Shown: one piece after another, positions 37,210 through 49,001 of the stretch
Numbering within the stretch: the stretch's first letter is position 1
Layout: each line of letters starts with the position of its first letter
Origin: Marsupella aquatica
Lineage: Eukaryota > Marchantiophyta
Length of the DNA stretch: 64,000 bases
Direction: 5' to 3'
Assembly (NCBI GenBank): GCA_973895155.1
Contig: OZ316892.1
Span: 9,114,001 to 9,178,000 of the forward strand
Notes under the pieces: generated by a model
Told to the model about the DNA's origin: nothing
The model's database searches: none
The model's input: only the letters and a program-made list of their open reading frames with translations
Position numbers and translations under genes: made by a program

Positions 37210-37779
37210 CTACCACATCAAATACGGATACCAATCCTGTTGTCGATGCCACTCAGCCCTGAGGTACTCAGGCATGTACATTAAGTCATCAAGGTCTAAA
37301 CCCTGCTCATGCCATGGTGGTCTTCGATCCGTGCCTACAAGCAGTGGCAGCAGTGCCCTCCATGGTGCACATGTTGCTACCAAGTCCCTCCATTGGGTAC
37401 TAATTAGTCTATATTTGCAGATATCTTGTGCGCCAGACACCACAAGAACCCTCGGCCAGACATGTGTAAGAACTATATCATCTGCCAAATCAGGCAACAA
37501 GGAACCACCTACAGCATCGTGCTTGTCTAACTCATCTGCTGAAAAGTAAATGTCCTCTTCCGATTGTGCATCCTCATTCACCACAGCATTCACAACACAT
37601 CCAAGGTCTGCAGGCATTATCTCGGATGGAGCTACACTCTGTCTGGTTACCAATCCACACAAGTAAGCCCAAGCAGTAGCCATGCACGATGCAACCCGTA
37701 GGAGGACCCTACATAGGGCCTGACGGTCTGGAAGAGGCAGCATACCCACCAAAGTCTTCAGCCAAACAGAGCCCAGCAA
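37210..37779 (-). CDS. F-box-like protein fragment inside CACTA-1
   Basis: Minus-strand frame of 189 residues. LLPDLADDIVLTHVWP and CKYRLISTQWRDLVATCAPW fit the F-box pattern (LPDDi...iw, then R.Vs..WR.l...W). The preceding 90 residues are acidic (EDAQSEEDIYFSADELD). F-box proteins recruit substrates to SCF ubiquitin ligases. It has no transposase feature and lies upstream of TNP2, so it is probably a captured host gene. The N-terminus is uncertain and may come from another exon. Confidence 0.5.
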   Translation of the reverse strand: MLGSVWLKTLVGMLPLPDRQALCRVLLRVASCMATAWAYLCGLVTRQSVAPSEIMPADLGCVVNAVVNEDAQSEEDIYFSADELDKHDAVGGSLLPDLADDIVLTHVWPRVLVVSGAQDICKYRLISTQWRDLVATCAPWRALLPLLVGTDRRPPWHEQGLDLDDLMYMPEYLRAEWHRQQDWYPYLMW

Positions 37780-37919
37780 GTAGATTCACAGTCACACCCC
37801 ACGCAGCAGGAAACAACAATCACTTCAACTGCGACCAACCATGACAAGATGAGTTAGTTCAAGGATCACATTTATTACAAAATTGTGTTTTATACAAAAA
37901 TATGAGGGACTCCTACTCC

Positions 37920-38768
37920 TCACTCTCTCCCACCTTTGCTAAGCATACATCTCCGCTGAATCTTGGAGGGCCAGGCCTCAAAAATATCAAAGTCCCAAGC
38001 ATTCTGTCGCTTCCCTCTAGCTGCTGATTCCAGAAGCCAATCAGGGGAAAGCACCCAAAGATTGTTGTTCATGACAAAATCACGCACTGTTGTCTTAAAG
38101 AATTTTCTGCATATTTTCATGTATGACAGACCTACAACATGAGTGGAGGTTTCTATTAGACTCTCCTCCACTGTCCCACCTAGCTCAACAACTATAGACT
38201 TGTACAGTCTGCACTTAGTCTCCCCAATTCCTTCTTCTGCAAATACCACACTGAACCCCTTCATAATGGTATTTCTCTCCTTGCCATGCTCATTCAATAT
38301 AGCATCTGCACGCATAGGATGGTGTCCTATGTTGACAACAGGTCCATATTGGACAGAAGCAAAGTTGGGTTTCTCTGCCGCTGCTTCATAGGCTTCCTTT
38401 TCAGCCAAAGCCTCTGCAGTGGCCTCCTCACTCTCCCACAACTCATATTGCTCAGTACTCTGTACACACCTATGTTTAACAGAATCGGTCAGCCAAGAGA
38501 CTTCAACTACTTTTAGACCTTGGTTGGTAATGGCAGAATCAATGAAGGACCATGACCACTTGTTCATCACATCCAGCCATGTCCCCGCAACAACATGTGT
38601 AGTCTGTGGAGTGATGTCCTTGACTTCAGTCCCATGGAACTCTGAGAATCGTTTTTGTACGATTGGCCAACTCACTTGGGTGAACCCATAGTGGCCAGGA
38701 ATCAAAATGGCTTTGATTCCAGCCAACAGAGGCGGGTGGTCAACCTTTGTACGTTTCCTAGAGGCCAT
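37920..38768 (-). CDS. Tandem-BRCT protein captured in CACTA-1
   Basis: ATG at 38768 gives 282 residues starting MASRKRTKVDHPPLL. Residues about 12-105 form a first BRCT domain (GIKAILIPGHYGF, then QTTHVVAGTW and VVEVSWLTDSVKH with the conserved W...S). Residues about 170-265 form a second (KGFSVVFAEEG, IVVELGGTVEES, STHVVGLS, LWVLSPDWLLES, again with the conserved W). A helical AEALAEKEAYEAAAEKP linker separates them. BRCT pairs bind phosphopeptides in DNA damage signalling and repair. The frame is intact, unlike TNP2, and the gene appears intronless. Capture by the transposon is inferred from position. Confidence 0.8.
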   Translation of the reverse strand: MASRKRTKVDHPPLLAGIKAILIPGHYGFTQVSWPIVQKRFSEFHGTEVKDITPQTTHVVAGTWLDVMNKWSWSFIDSAITNQGLKVVEVSWLTDSVKHRCVQSTEQYELWESEEATAEALAEKEAYEAAAEKPNFASVQYGPVVNIGHHPMRADAILNEHGKERNTIMKGFSVVFAEEGIGETKCRLYKSIVVELGGTVEESLIETSTHVVGLSYMKICRKFFKTTVRDFVMNNNLWVLSPDWLLESAARGKRQNAWDFDIFEAWPSKIQRRCMLSKGGRE

Positions 38769-39360
38769 GTACACACGGGCCACCTAATCACTGCAGACCG
38801 GAAGATAATGCGTTCACCTGATAATCGGAGGGCCCTTAAAATGCTGCGTTTATAACTTGGTCCAGTCCAGTCGTCTGGTGAGTCTCTGCTCCGATTCCAA
38901 ACGGGAGAAATATTGGGACAAACGTACTAGACACCTGCAAGCATGCACCTCATAGTTTGAATATGTGCCTTCACAATATTGAAGGTGACAAGTGCAATTG
39001 TTTTGTGATGCCACATACAGATGTTGTAAATGGGCAGACATTCAATGAGAATACAAAATGTTGGTACACTTTAAGGGAATTCTCGCAAATTAAATAGCCT
39101 TGTAACTTATATGCTCATAATGAGAAGTCCTGATTTAATTTAAGCAGTGTCATGTAAGTCGTGATCAAAATGATTGCAGAGTTAAAAAAGTTCCTAGAAG
39201 GCTTAAGGGCAGTTTTTGAAGGCATGTACCCAGGAACAAGTAATGAACTTAGGGTACTTGTTGCCTAAGCATCCTCTCCTACAGAGGTCCTTCTTCTCAA
39301 AATTGGAATGTCTGCAATCTCCAAGGTATCCACATCAGGTGCACTATGCATGTATATTAT

Positions 39361-39981
39361 TCAGGTTCTAAGCCAAGAAATGTGATCTCTCATGGGAGTG
39401 TGCAAAGTAGGATCTATGGCATGGCGATGACAATAGAAGATCCATCGATCAACACCATGTGCAGAGTGATCATAGATGTGTCTGTCACAAGCATAGCCTT
39501 CTGCTTGACGCTCCTTCAAACAATGAAAGTGCCACATGGTGGGACACCTAACACAGTGGACTATGTCCACCCAGAAATCTTCATCGTGCTGACCACATGC
39601 CTTGCACTTCTGAAGTGGGCAAGCTGTGGCAAGATCGGGCAAACATGAAAAACAAAAGAACCTCACACAATATCTGTCAGGGCATTTCCTAACAAGTGGT
39701 GGAGCATCAACAGAGCCCTCGTAAGACCCCAACTTCCCACAATGTGCACACTTAGCCTGCTTCTCCAAACAATCAGTGCACATCTAGCCTCCCTGGTGTG
39801 TTGACGGGAGGCCCACCCCTGGACAGTTGTTTTCTGCAGCAAGGTCAGACTCCGGGTTGAGGTGGAAATGCCTCATGCAAGGGCCCTCACATATGGCTAA
39901 GCCACTACCATCTGGCCCAACTACACCTGTGTTGCTCACCTCTGTCCCCCGCTTCTTGGCTCGGATTTTAGGGCGTGCCAT
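39361..39981 (-). pseudogene. EDM2-like PHD finger cassette with a TAG at a Trp codon
   Basis: The minus strand starts MARPKIRAKKRGTEV and continues ICEGPCMRHFHL, then a TAG at 39784-39786, then MCTDCLEKQAKCAHCGKLGS, CPDRYCVRFFCFSCL, CKACGQHDEDF, HCVRCPTMWHFHCL and RWIFYCHRHAID. Spacing of Cys and His matches the PHD/extended PHD cassette of plant EDM2 proteins, which read histone marks and control heterochromatin at transposons. The TAG precedes C..C exactly where PHD fingers carry Trp, so TGG to TAG is the simplest explanation. No EDM2 methyltransferase-like domain follows here. The gene lies upstream of the BRCT gene within CACTA-1 and looks captured. Confidence 0.65.
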
Positions 39982-40650
39982 GCCTACGCATGAGACAGAT
40001 AGTACAATTTAGCAGAGTGCACGGACAATACAATTTAGTGCAGTGTACAAAAAGTACAGTGTAGCATATAGACTAGAGTGGCAATTGCTACTGCAATGAA
40101 ATGTTCACACACATGTGCAGAGTAGACATACTTTTTGGTTTGTTGAGCCCACACTAAAAACTGATCCCCTCGTACAATAGCTCCACCTACACCTCAATTT
40201 TGTGGCTATGATTCACCAAAGGAGATCTGCAACAAGATTTAATGCATTTGAATCACATATAACAGTCGTGACATGTAAAACAGGCATTTTTTGAACAGGA
40301 TTGGTATCAAGCACTGTGATCAGGGTTGTAATTTATACATCCTAAATAGGCTATGATAGTGAATGAGACAAATAAGTTAGGCAGAAATCACTTTTTCCAG
40401 GTTATCACATGGCCCATTAATTCCAGTCTTTGAAAGGAGACTTTTAAGTGAGCTTGCTAGCCTCTTAAATTAGGATATTGTACTTAGTGCAGCCATAATA
40501 GGATAAGTTATGTACTGTTGACCCTAAACCCTGGACCCAAAATAGGTCATAATTCAAAATCTTAAGTAAATATCCTCTCTGTTCAAGTCAAAGTGTTAAG
40601 TTATAGGTCAATGGTCTCTGGTTTGTGCATGCGGTGTGACAAGTGGTCCT

Positions 40651-41897
40651 CTAGAGCGTGTGATCCAAACATGTGTAGACACCAAAGTGACCGGTGGTGG
40701 GGTCTGGGAGGGCAGGACAAGTGACATCGCCAGGCACACTGCAGGATGGCGAGTGGTTCCAGATGATACATTGTGCTCTGTGAAAAAACCGACATCCAAG
40801 AGAACGGTCATCCAACTCTAGGCCAGAAGCCCTACAGGCAGGACAGTCATATTGGCAACTGTGCACACACCCTTGGGCCCTAATTTGTGGCGGGTCATGT
40901 ATGAGAGACAGAAATACCAAGGATGTTGGGAAGGGTGGAGAAGCAGGTACAGGCCGGCTGTAGTTGTTCCTGGCAACAACTGGGTACTCAAAGTACCATG
41001 CAGACTGGGCTGGAAGGATCCCAAGTCTGACATACTCAAGGCGCAACATCTCTGCCTTGCGTGCAAGCCGCACATGTTCAGCGTTGCGGGTCCTCACCAT
41101 AAGTGTTGCTTTTGTGGAGATGTCGTGTGTTCACGTCCTCTGATAAGCACCTTCGATCAGCAAGGTGAGCAGGAGCTGTACTTGCCTCACCAACAGCAAC
41201 CAACCTTAAATTATCAGTTCCCACTCACTGTGTCATTCCATTGGTTCCAGCTAGGGGTCACAGTGTAAACATAGCATGAAACACTCCTAATCAACTTGCT
41301 TACAAACTACAATATCCAGAAAGAGTGAAAGTCTCACCCTCCAGTGAGCAGCAGAGAGGTAGTTCACTAGATGTGTTGATGTGCAGTTAAACCTCCACTA
41401 TTGCTTACTTCTGGTGTATGCTGCTCAGAAGAAGACATATTAGTAGCAGCAAATTGCAAATAATGGCCATAAGCAAACCGTGAGAGTTTGCAGAATGCTA
41501 CGACAAATCCATCACAGCAGTGCTCCACAGGAATGAAACCAAGCAAAATTTGGTGACCTCGGCCAATGACAAGGCCAATGTAGTGAACAATCCTTGACCG
41601 ATCAGGATATGGATTGGAATTACAATTAGTCAGCTCTTCTTCTTTGTTTTCTAACTCTGGGGGAAATGAGCATGACCAGGGAATTCTTTGAGAAATAGAA
41701 GTGCACAGGGAAAATGAAATTGGCTCATTCAGCTGCGCAAGACCGGCCATTGCAGCAAACTTGGACAGTTGTTCCGCAATACATAAAATACCCTGACTTA
41801 CATGCAATCGATACAATCTGCTTCTGTTGGCTGTCCTACAGCTCACGGTAGTGCCGTTGGGATAGGGTAAGTGAATATTGCCATAGCTGAAGCACAT
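40651..41897 (-). pseudogene. Unrecognised exons upstream of the PHD cassette
   Basis: Two coding-looking frames: 41897-41409 (MCFSYGNIHLPYPNG start, a plausible donor GTAAGC at 41408) and 41100-40651 (MVRTRNAEHVRLARKAEML start, Cys-rich middle). They precede the PHD cassette on the same strand and could be 5' exons of the same captured gene. No family recognised. Confidence 0.3.
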
Positions 41898-41899
41898 TG

Positions 41900-44800
41900 A
41901 GCTTGCAGCAAGAAGTGAAGGAGCATGGCCAAAAGCAGAAAAGACAGACAGGTTTTACAAGAAGAAACTAACAACCGCCAATCTGCTCAAATCCGCTGCA
42001 TAGATCAAACCCTCCAAACTACATAGCCCTCCTTTGAAAACAATCCAATGTGCTTTGGCTGGTGGATGACAAGGACTGGGAGAAGAGGAAACGTCTACAC
42101 AATCAATCCAAATGACGGGACACAGAGACCAGGCACAGAGAGGATTTGTGCTTAGACAAAAACCACAAATTGTAGCATGGGCGCCATAGCATTGGGCGGC
42201 AATGGGAAGAATTACATCAAATGAGTGGACAGAGAATGAACAGTCCGGTTATAGGCAAACAGCGACTGATGCCCTGATGCAATGAAACACGCATTGACAT
42301 AGCGGAGGGACATAAAAACTACATAAGCCAACTTACTGACCTTTTAAGGCCCACAATTTCAAGGGGAGGGACAAAGACAGCAATAACAGACGCAGAGACA
42401 AAGCTGTACTCTGTCAATTGAGTAGGCAAGTGGGTGGGTGAAGATCAACAACCAATGTAGCAGCGCAACCAGAGTAGCAACAAAGAAGCAGGTTGCCCTC
42501 AGTCTCCTATTTTTCAAGCAGCTCGTGCTCGCGGTCAATCTCCTATTCTGCAAGCAGCTCACACTCGTCCCTCTTGTTCTGCAAGCAGGTCATTCTTGTC
42601 GGCGATGGTGCAAGCTGTCCTCCTAAACTCTGACACTCAAAATGAAAAGACCAAGCACCTCCAATCTGTTTGATCCCTTCCGCAAGCAGCCGAGCGGCAG
42701 ACGATAATGTAGGGATCAAGAACCAAGTGCCAGGCGGACATTGCACAAAATGAGGACCGGGGACAGAGACAAAATCTACCGAAATCTACCAAAATCTACT
42801 TCTTGGGGTCCAGCCCACGGATGGACATCATGCAAGGTGGTCAAAAATGGTAAGTGCAATTGTTGGAGAGCTGTACTCGCGATTACTAACGGTGCATCCA
42901 CAAAACGCGTCATCAAGTTGTCAGTGCGGCCACAACAATTTTGACAGTCTCAGGATCACAGGTCCACAAACAAGTTGCAAATGAAGACACACAACGTCCA
43001 GGAGGGAAAGTCCGCAACACTAACCCTTTGTAAAGCCCCCGAGCTTACCTTCTAGCTGCCGACGCAAAGAGAAAACCTACTTGGACACTGAAGCAACCCT
43101 AAACTCAAAGTCTCACTTTAGCGCAACAACTCCTGGATTGGATTCAGCTAGCTCAGGCTCAATGAAGCATGTCGCCTCGGGCTCTCCGGATCCTCCCAAG
43201 GCAGCAAACAAGTTAGGGTCCACGGTCCTTGTACCTTCACCGCACCGTTGTGTCCTTCCCAATGCCTCCTCTGTAGTTGCGTCTTGTCTGCAACTCTACA
43301 GCTCCCCGTGTTGCTCTGCCGCACTTAGTTATATTCCAACGCCCGATCGTGACCAAAAAGAGTTTTCTCCTGCTGGACAGCACTAGGCATTTGTTCAATC
43401 TCTTGATCACGCGTAAGCAGCTACAGGTATGAATCACTCAGTTGGCAGCTCAATACGCTTACAGCAAGAGGGCGCAATAGGTAGAAGCTCGCGCTACCTA
43501 GACCAGCACAAGGACAAAGCATTAACATTGAAACTGTACCATGGAGCTGGAGAAAACCACAGAGTAATTGAAGCCTAACAATACCCTTCTTAGCTCCCGA
43601 CTCCAAACTCTCGGCTCCCAGTTTGCAAGAACAAGCACTATGAAAATATGGATTCCCACATTGACTGTGTCCGCAGAACAGATGCAACCCGCATGCAACT
43701 TCACCAGCTCAACGGCAGCTTGACAACTGAAGGACCTCCCAATGAGCCTCACGGCCTCCCGATGCTCGTTATGGGTGCAGCAAAAGGGTCTATACCACAA
43801 CTGTGACCGAGATTGTCACCCAAAACCTTGAAGAAACCCCAACCTCCGACTCCTCAAACTCTGACAAGCTCCTCACGAACGTTGCAGCAGCCACAACCTT
43901 CTTCGCCCTACCAGCCAAAAACTAAATGTCCCTAAAGGAGATCGAGCAGGAATGCAGGTCTATGAGTAGACTGCAAGCGCAAGGTTAGATCACTGCAACT
44001 GCCTGAACACTGCTCCTCGAGAGCATAAACAAGCACATAACGCGCGGGAAGTTCACTCTGCAATGGTCGCAAAAAGTGGGCAACACTGAAAGGAAAACCC
44101 TACGTAAAACCCCGAACACTCCACCCCTCACGTTCTAAGTTCAATGACAATGGCGAAAACTCCAAAGAGACTCCCAAAGTGAAGTTTAGTGCCTGAAACC
44201 GAATTAGGGGAAGCCACTCAGCCTTACCGTTTGAGTGAGCCGTTGAGTGTCACCCAAAGTGGGACAAAGCTACAAAGTGTTACTGCATGGCCAACTTAGG
44301 CAATGAATGGTCATATTTGCACATACATGGTCGGTAGTGACATTTTATTGCACGCCGTAATCAGGATTAAGGTTGCCCAACATTATATCCGGTCCTAAAA
44401 TGCAATATTCCCGGTGCAAGAATGTGACCTAGCTCTAATGTATGAAAAAGGACCGGTACAAATCTACCTTTGTGCATCTTGACCTTTTATAGATGGATTT
44501 AGTAATGGCCAAGAATATCTTGACCATCCCTCCATGGTCCAACCTCCATGAACCCCACTTCATTAAACCCAAAACCTTTTTGGTCACAAATAAGGACATT
44601 TAATGAGTTATGCCCCTTGCTATCACCCTCTTTATAGATTTATTTTTTTGTTTGAAATTTTACATTTATTCCGCGTGAACCCCACGGATGGGGGAACCAG
44701 TAGGCCAAATGGCATCATAAAACCTCAACACCCAAAGGAGGCAATAACAAAGAGTTACTCAACCAGGGTCATCAGATCAGGCAAAGATTGCGAAGCCGTT

Positions 44801-45340
44801 CTTCTAGTGGTCCATGCAACAAGTAACAACTAGGGAATAAGCACTAGAAGGCGCAGTAGGTCAGCATAGTGTAAGTGTAAAGTGTCAAAGCATTGTCTAG
44901 TACTAAATTAATCCACCTGATTAGTAAGAAGGGGGTGTATACTGTAATGGGAAAAAGAAAAAAAAACCAAGGCGTGAGCAAGGGCCACCAAGAGTGGTGC
45001 AGCTATAAGCTATAGGGATTGAACACAATGCGGGGGGGCAGTGGCACTATGTATGAGGAAATCACGGGAGTATCGGTGTCAAATGAGTCGACAAAACTCC
45101 CAGATAGCCACACAGTATAAATCAATCTCACAGAAGGCTGCCATCAATGGAGGAAACAATTTGACACGACCCACATCTGAGAGTGTGAATTCGCTCGATC
45201 TCCAGCAGTTCTTTGGCACTCGATAGACGTCGGTGCTTTCGGCTCAAAGATGAAGGAGAATTACCCCTCCTCAACATAGAGTGAACATTACCCATGATGT
45301 GCTAGACTATTCACCCTTCACAAAGTAGCAAGGTTACTTC
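41900..45340. other. Right arm of CACTA-1, no gene recognised
   Basis: Short open frames on both strands, none with a recognisable domain. About 42500-42600 holds a degenerate tandem duplication ('ctcctattctgcaagcagct' and variants). This may be captured host sequence or long subterminal DNA. Confidence 0.4.
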
Positions 45341-45466
45341 TCATAGTCTTTTCTAGTCTTCAACAAAACTGGTGCAATGGGTGCGAGTCGTTTTAAGTAT
45401 GGAAAAAGGACTTAGTGGGCATAGTCCTATAAGGTATGGTCTAAATTGCCCCGGTTTCTACTAGTG

Positions 45467-45847
45467 TCCCCCAATTTGGATTCCGACATTAGTCTCAAAA
45501 CCTTCCACGTGAAAGGAGTCGTGAATGCATCATCACAATCAAACCCATACTTTCGACAATAAAGGAATCCAAAAATTAAATTTTCCCTAAAAATTAATCT
45601 TCAAGCAAATTACCTGTAGTAAAACCCTCGAGAAAGAACCCCATTGATATCACACTCAGTTGTTTCCTGGCTGCACATTCAATGTTAAGATCACAATAAT
45701 AGTTTTTGGCGTGAAGTCTAATTAGAGCCCACTTCCTTGTCTCGTGGTTCTCCACTGTCAAAACCATGTCCTTACCGTTACTCGTCACAATAGAAACAAT
45801 AGGCCCTAGTAGGCTACACACTAGAGCATTGACTGATGGAGACCTCG
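45467..45847 (-). pseudogene. Methyltransferase-like gene segment between the two CACTA elements
   Basis: The minus strand reads SPSVNALVCSLLGPIVSIV, ETRKWALIRLHAKNYY and SVISMGFFLEGFTTG. After a short intron (donor after ACAG near 45613, acceptor TTTTTAG near 45588) it reads IFGFLYCRKYGFDCDDAF up to the CACTA-1 end. Its first codons continue in frame from 47557 across CACTA-2, and its last codons continue at 28661 across CACTA-1. Confidence 0.55.
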
Positions 45848-45995
45848 CACTAGTACATTTTACCTCCTTTTTCCGATTCTCTCCACATCGGACGCCTTTG
45901 TAAAATAAAATTTGAAAAACCATATATCCGATACTACTAGCATCGCAACATGCCATTTTAATAGTATCGGATATCGACAATCGGACTTCTATCGG

Positions 45996-46200
45996 AAAGT
46001 CCGATGGTGGGAGAATGGGAAAGTCCGATGGTGGGAGAATGGGAAAGTCCGATGCTAGAAGAATGAGAAAGTCCAATGCTAGGAGAATGGGAAAGTCCGA
46101 TGGTGAGAGAATGGGAAAGTCCGATGCTAGGAGAATGGGAAAGTCCGATGGTGAGAGAATGGGAAAGTCCGATGCTAGGAGAATGGGAAAGTCCGAAGCA
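45996..46200 (+). repeat. 24-bp tandem array, left arm of CACTA-2
   Basis: Eight full units and one partial unit of 24 bp, each starting AAAGTCCGATG and ending AATGGG, alternating two variants (CTAGGAG and GTGAGAG). The array is open in frame and would encode MGKSDARR-type repeats, but no gene is implied. Confidence 0.85.
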
Positions 46201-47042
46201 ATCAAAATGGGATATGCATTTCAGCGGACGCGACATGCTCAGGTCACCCATCTCTTCCTTTAATTGGGTTTCTACTTTCATTTGGAACTATGAGCTAGGT
46301 GCCCATCTCCCTTGACATGTGAACTCTTCAAATTTTCTCAACTAATTGGTCACCCATCCCAATTGCTATTCCTCCAACATGAGCTTAACTTTGTGGTTCT
46401 TATTCCTTACATTGTACATGCAAGCTTAGCACTTTTGTTGTTTGACTTAGAGTGTTTGGGGATTTTATACACTTGTGAGTTTACTAAGACCCATAATTTG
46501 GACCCATTCTTGATCCATTTTTCTCTATCATGAGATTAGATCTTTGCATCAAGTGACCTATTCTAGTTACCCTATTACATTCCCCTAGGAGAAACCAATA
46601 GAAATCTGGCAGGGGTCATTCATCAATAGTAAAGCCCTCCTTCATTAGATTTGATATGGGATAATTATGGCTTATTAGTTATGGATGATATTTTGGTCCT
46701 TCCAAAGCCTCAGCGTCAATGGCTCCTGATTGTCTCATCTTTTATCAACTATGTTGTTGTTGGACTTGCAACAAAGACTACATGGGACAAGCAACCTCCT
46801 TCTAGATGATGTATTTTGGACTTGGCATGTTGAGCACATATTTCCGTAAGGGAACAATATGTTGGGTCTTGGAATGAGGCAAAAACAACACTCAAGTCCA
46901 TTTGCCTCAAGTATGAAGTTATTCATGCATGCAAGAATGATTGCATCTTTTGGGAAGAGTATGTCGGTGCAACCACATACCCCATCTAACACATCAAAAC
47001 TTTCCATTCTAACACAATCAAAAATTTTCTTTTTGTCATAAC

Positions 47043-47222
47043 CAGACTTTCCCATACTCCCAGCATCGGACTTTCCCATTCTTCTAGCATCGGACTTTCT
47101 CATACTCCCAGCATCGGACTTTCCCATTCTTCCAGCATCGGACTTTCCCATTCTTCTAGCATCGGACTTTCCCATACTCCCAGCATCGGACTTTCCCATT
47201 CTCCCAACATCGGACTTTGCCA
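47043..47222 (-). repeat. 24-bp tandem array, right arm of CACTA-2
   Basis: Seven to eight units, the reverse complement of the left array (core CATCGGACTTTCCCAT). The arms form a large inverted repeat enclosing about 840 bp, so a transcript could fold into a long hairpin. Confidence 0.85.
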
Positions 47223-47554
47223 TGTTAGCACAATCGGATATAATATCCGTTATTATTAACTACGAAAAGTTTCCGATCAATATTGTAACGCACATCATTT
47301 TCGTTACAAAAAACATCGGACATATCAATCAAAGTTTCTGTTGAGGGATCCGATGTGTTTTCTAACGGATATGATCCATTTTTTAACGCATCGAAAAGGT
47401 TCCATTGTCAATTATATCGGAAATGAAGATATCCGAAGCCGAGAGTATGGCATATTGCCATTTTTTGATAATCGGAATTTCTGATGCTAAAAGAATCGGA
47501 CGCCGATTGTTCGCAAAAATTGAGCATCGGAAATCAGCTTAATATGTACTAGTG

Positions 47555-48620
47555 TCGTCTTCACACAAATAATAGTTCCTTCCATGTCTTCATTTTTAGC
47601 AAGCTCAATGGCCCAACAGAATCCAAATTGACCTTGTCCAGGGCAGGAAACCTCAATTGCATGTTCATCTTCGACTACTAAATTAGGCAATCCCAATTTT
47701 GCACCTGGTACAGCCAAAATGGAGCAATTGTCAGAAACATATACCACAAAATCAAGAAACAAATAGGAGGCTCGAGATGATCTCGATCTTCCTTCATTTT
47801 TAGGACAGCTGAGTCAACGGTTTTATGCACTGTAGTCTGACATGTTCCATTGCCACATCTCATCCGGGGAATTTAAAAAGAGATTTCAACCCCAAGAAAT
47901 TTAAAAAGATAACAAAATAGTCAAGAACCACAAGAGGCTCAAGATGATCTCGAGCCACCATCTGTTTAAAAGAAAAAGACAATGGCTCGGGACGATCTTG
48001 ATTCTCAGATATATCAATTGAGGTTTTATTCCATTGCATATCATAAATCAGTCAAATACCAACAACATTTTCAAGAATGATCCAATGTCACCTATTCGAC
48101 CACATTCAAAACCCTCTAACTCAGTGGTTTGTCATCTTCACAAACGAGTTGGAGGACTAAGAAAGTGGTCCAAAAGGCAAGCTTGGATCACATTGGATAG
48201 GATATTAGTAATTGAAGTATACGACATGGAGTCCTTCCAACTAGAAGAAATTGGCCAAGGGATACAAATGAACATAATGGAAGATGGTGATGAATATATT
48301 TGGCTCGAGACGATCTCGAGCCTAACATCTAAAACGAGTGATCCGAATATCATATTCAACAATGAACATCATATTCAATCAATGATTAAAATCCACTTTC
48401 TCCATTGACTTCTGATACCCACAAACCTGTTCGGATGTCAATGATGAGAACGAGTTGGAGGGTAGAGAAGTCCCTGGAGGAAGGAAATTTTAGATATTTT
48501 GGATATGATGTTCACTTTTGAAGGATAAGAGTTTCCAGCTTGAAGAAAATAATCTGACTAGGTAACATGCAAGAAATGCATATTGGCTCGAGACGATCTT
48601 GAGCCTCATGCCACTTCCCT
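47555..48620 (-). pseudogene. Methyltransferase-like gene, 5' exons and introns
   Basis: 47762-47555 reads GAKLGLPNLVVEDEHAIEV and CPGQGQFGFCWAIELAKNED, with a likely acceptor CTGTACCAG near 47702. An exon at about 48245-48140 reads WKDSMSYTSITNILSN after acceptor TTCTTCTAG. GATC-centred palindromes at 47769, 47937, 47984, 48302 and 48585 sit between these coding blocks. Function of this N-terminal part is unknown. Confidence 0.4.
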
Positions 48621-48689
48621 GGGCCCTTAGTCTTAACTAATACGTGGAGGACATGCAAACGCTCGCAGGGTAGTTTTTATTCAATTTGA

Positions 48690-48845
48690 AGTAATAATTA
48701 TAATTATTACCGGTAATAAGGGTACTTTTAATGGTAATAAGGGTACTTTTAATGGTAAAATGGAAATAACAAGGGGTAAACATGAAAAGGGCCCGATCGC
48801 AGGGGGGTCCACTTCTTTTACATAGAGTGAGGGCCCAGGGTGCCA
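48690..48845. repeat. Small dispersed repeat with TTACCGGTAA
   Basis: Contains 'aattattaccggtaataagg', a tandem pair of 18-bp 'gggtacttttaatggtaa' units, and 'tgagggccc' at its right end. Related pieces occur at about 21478-21545 and 22995-23100. Probably a short MITE-like sequence inside an intron; termini not defined. Confidence 0.4.
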
Positions 48846-49001
48846 CTTACATCGAATGCAAAATCAATTGATACCACAAACTTTGAAGCAAAGTAATGCA
48901 GAAAACATCAATAGGCTCGAGATGATCTCGAGCCTCAACTGCATCCAAGGAATCCAGAAACAAGTGGACCAATTGAAGCTCGAGATGATCTCGAGTTAAA
49001 C

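Larger units (their letters stand above)
28662..45466. mobile_element. CACTA (En/Spm) transposon CACTA-1
   Basis: Perfect 18-bp terminal inverted repeats CACTAGTAGAAACCGGGG (28662-28679 and the complement of 45449-45466), continuing imperfectly (ATTTAGACC). TCC flanks both ends (28659-28661 and 45467-45469), the 3-bp duplication expected for this superfamily. Subterminal words such as AGTCGTTT and AGTCCTTTATAGGAC repeat inside the left end. It encodes TNP2 and a TNPA-like protein, plus PHD, BRCT and F-box-like genes upstream of TNP2, all on the minus strand. At 16,805 bp it is large for CACTA, consistent with gene capture. It inserted inside an exon of the giant element's methyltransferase-like gene. 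Confidence 0.93.
45848..47554. mobile_element. Non-autonomous CACTA element CACTA-2
   Basis: The ends are CACTAGTACATTTTA (45848) and the complement CACTAGTACATATTA (47554), each followed by CGG-containing words. TCG flanks both sides (45845-45847 and 47555-47557). At 1,707 bp it has no transposase. Inverted arrays of a 24-bp unit lie at both sides. It split an exon of the methyltransferase-like gene between Thr and Arg codons; precise loss of the element and one TCG would restore the frame. Confidence 0.9.

Noticed and set aside
39361-39981. Full EDM2 gene
   Set aside because: Only the PHD-type cassette is present, with a stop at a Trp codon; the other EDM2 regions are not visible nearby.
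42359-44833. Several open frames of 60-100 residues
   Set aside because: They lie on both strands with no domain, weak composition and no splice support.
46015-46315. Open frames encoding MGKSDARR-type repeats
   Set aside because: They are by-products of the 24-bp array in CACTA-2, open in several frames on both strands; no start context or domain.
45996-47222. CRISPR-like direct repeats
   Set aside because: Units are contiguous with no unique spacers, and they lie in a plant CACTA element.
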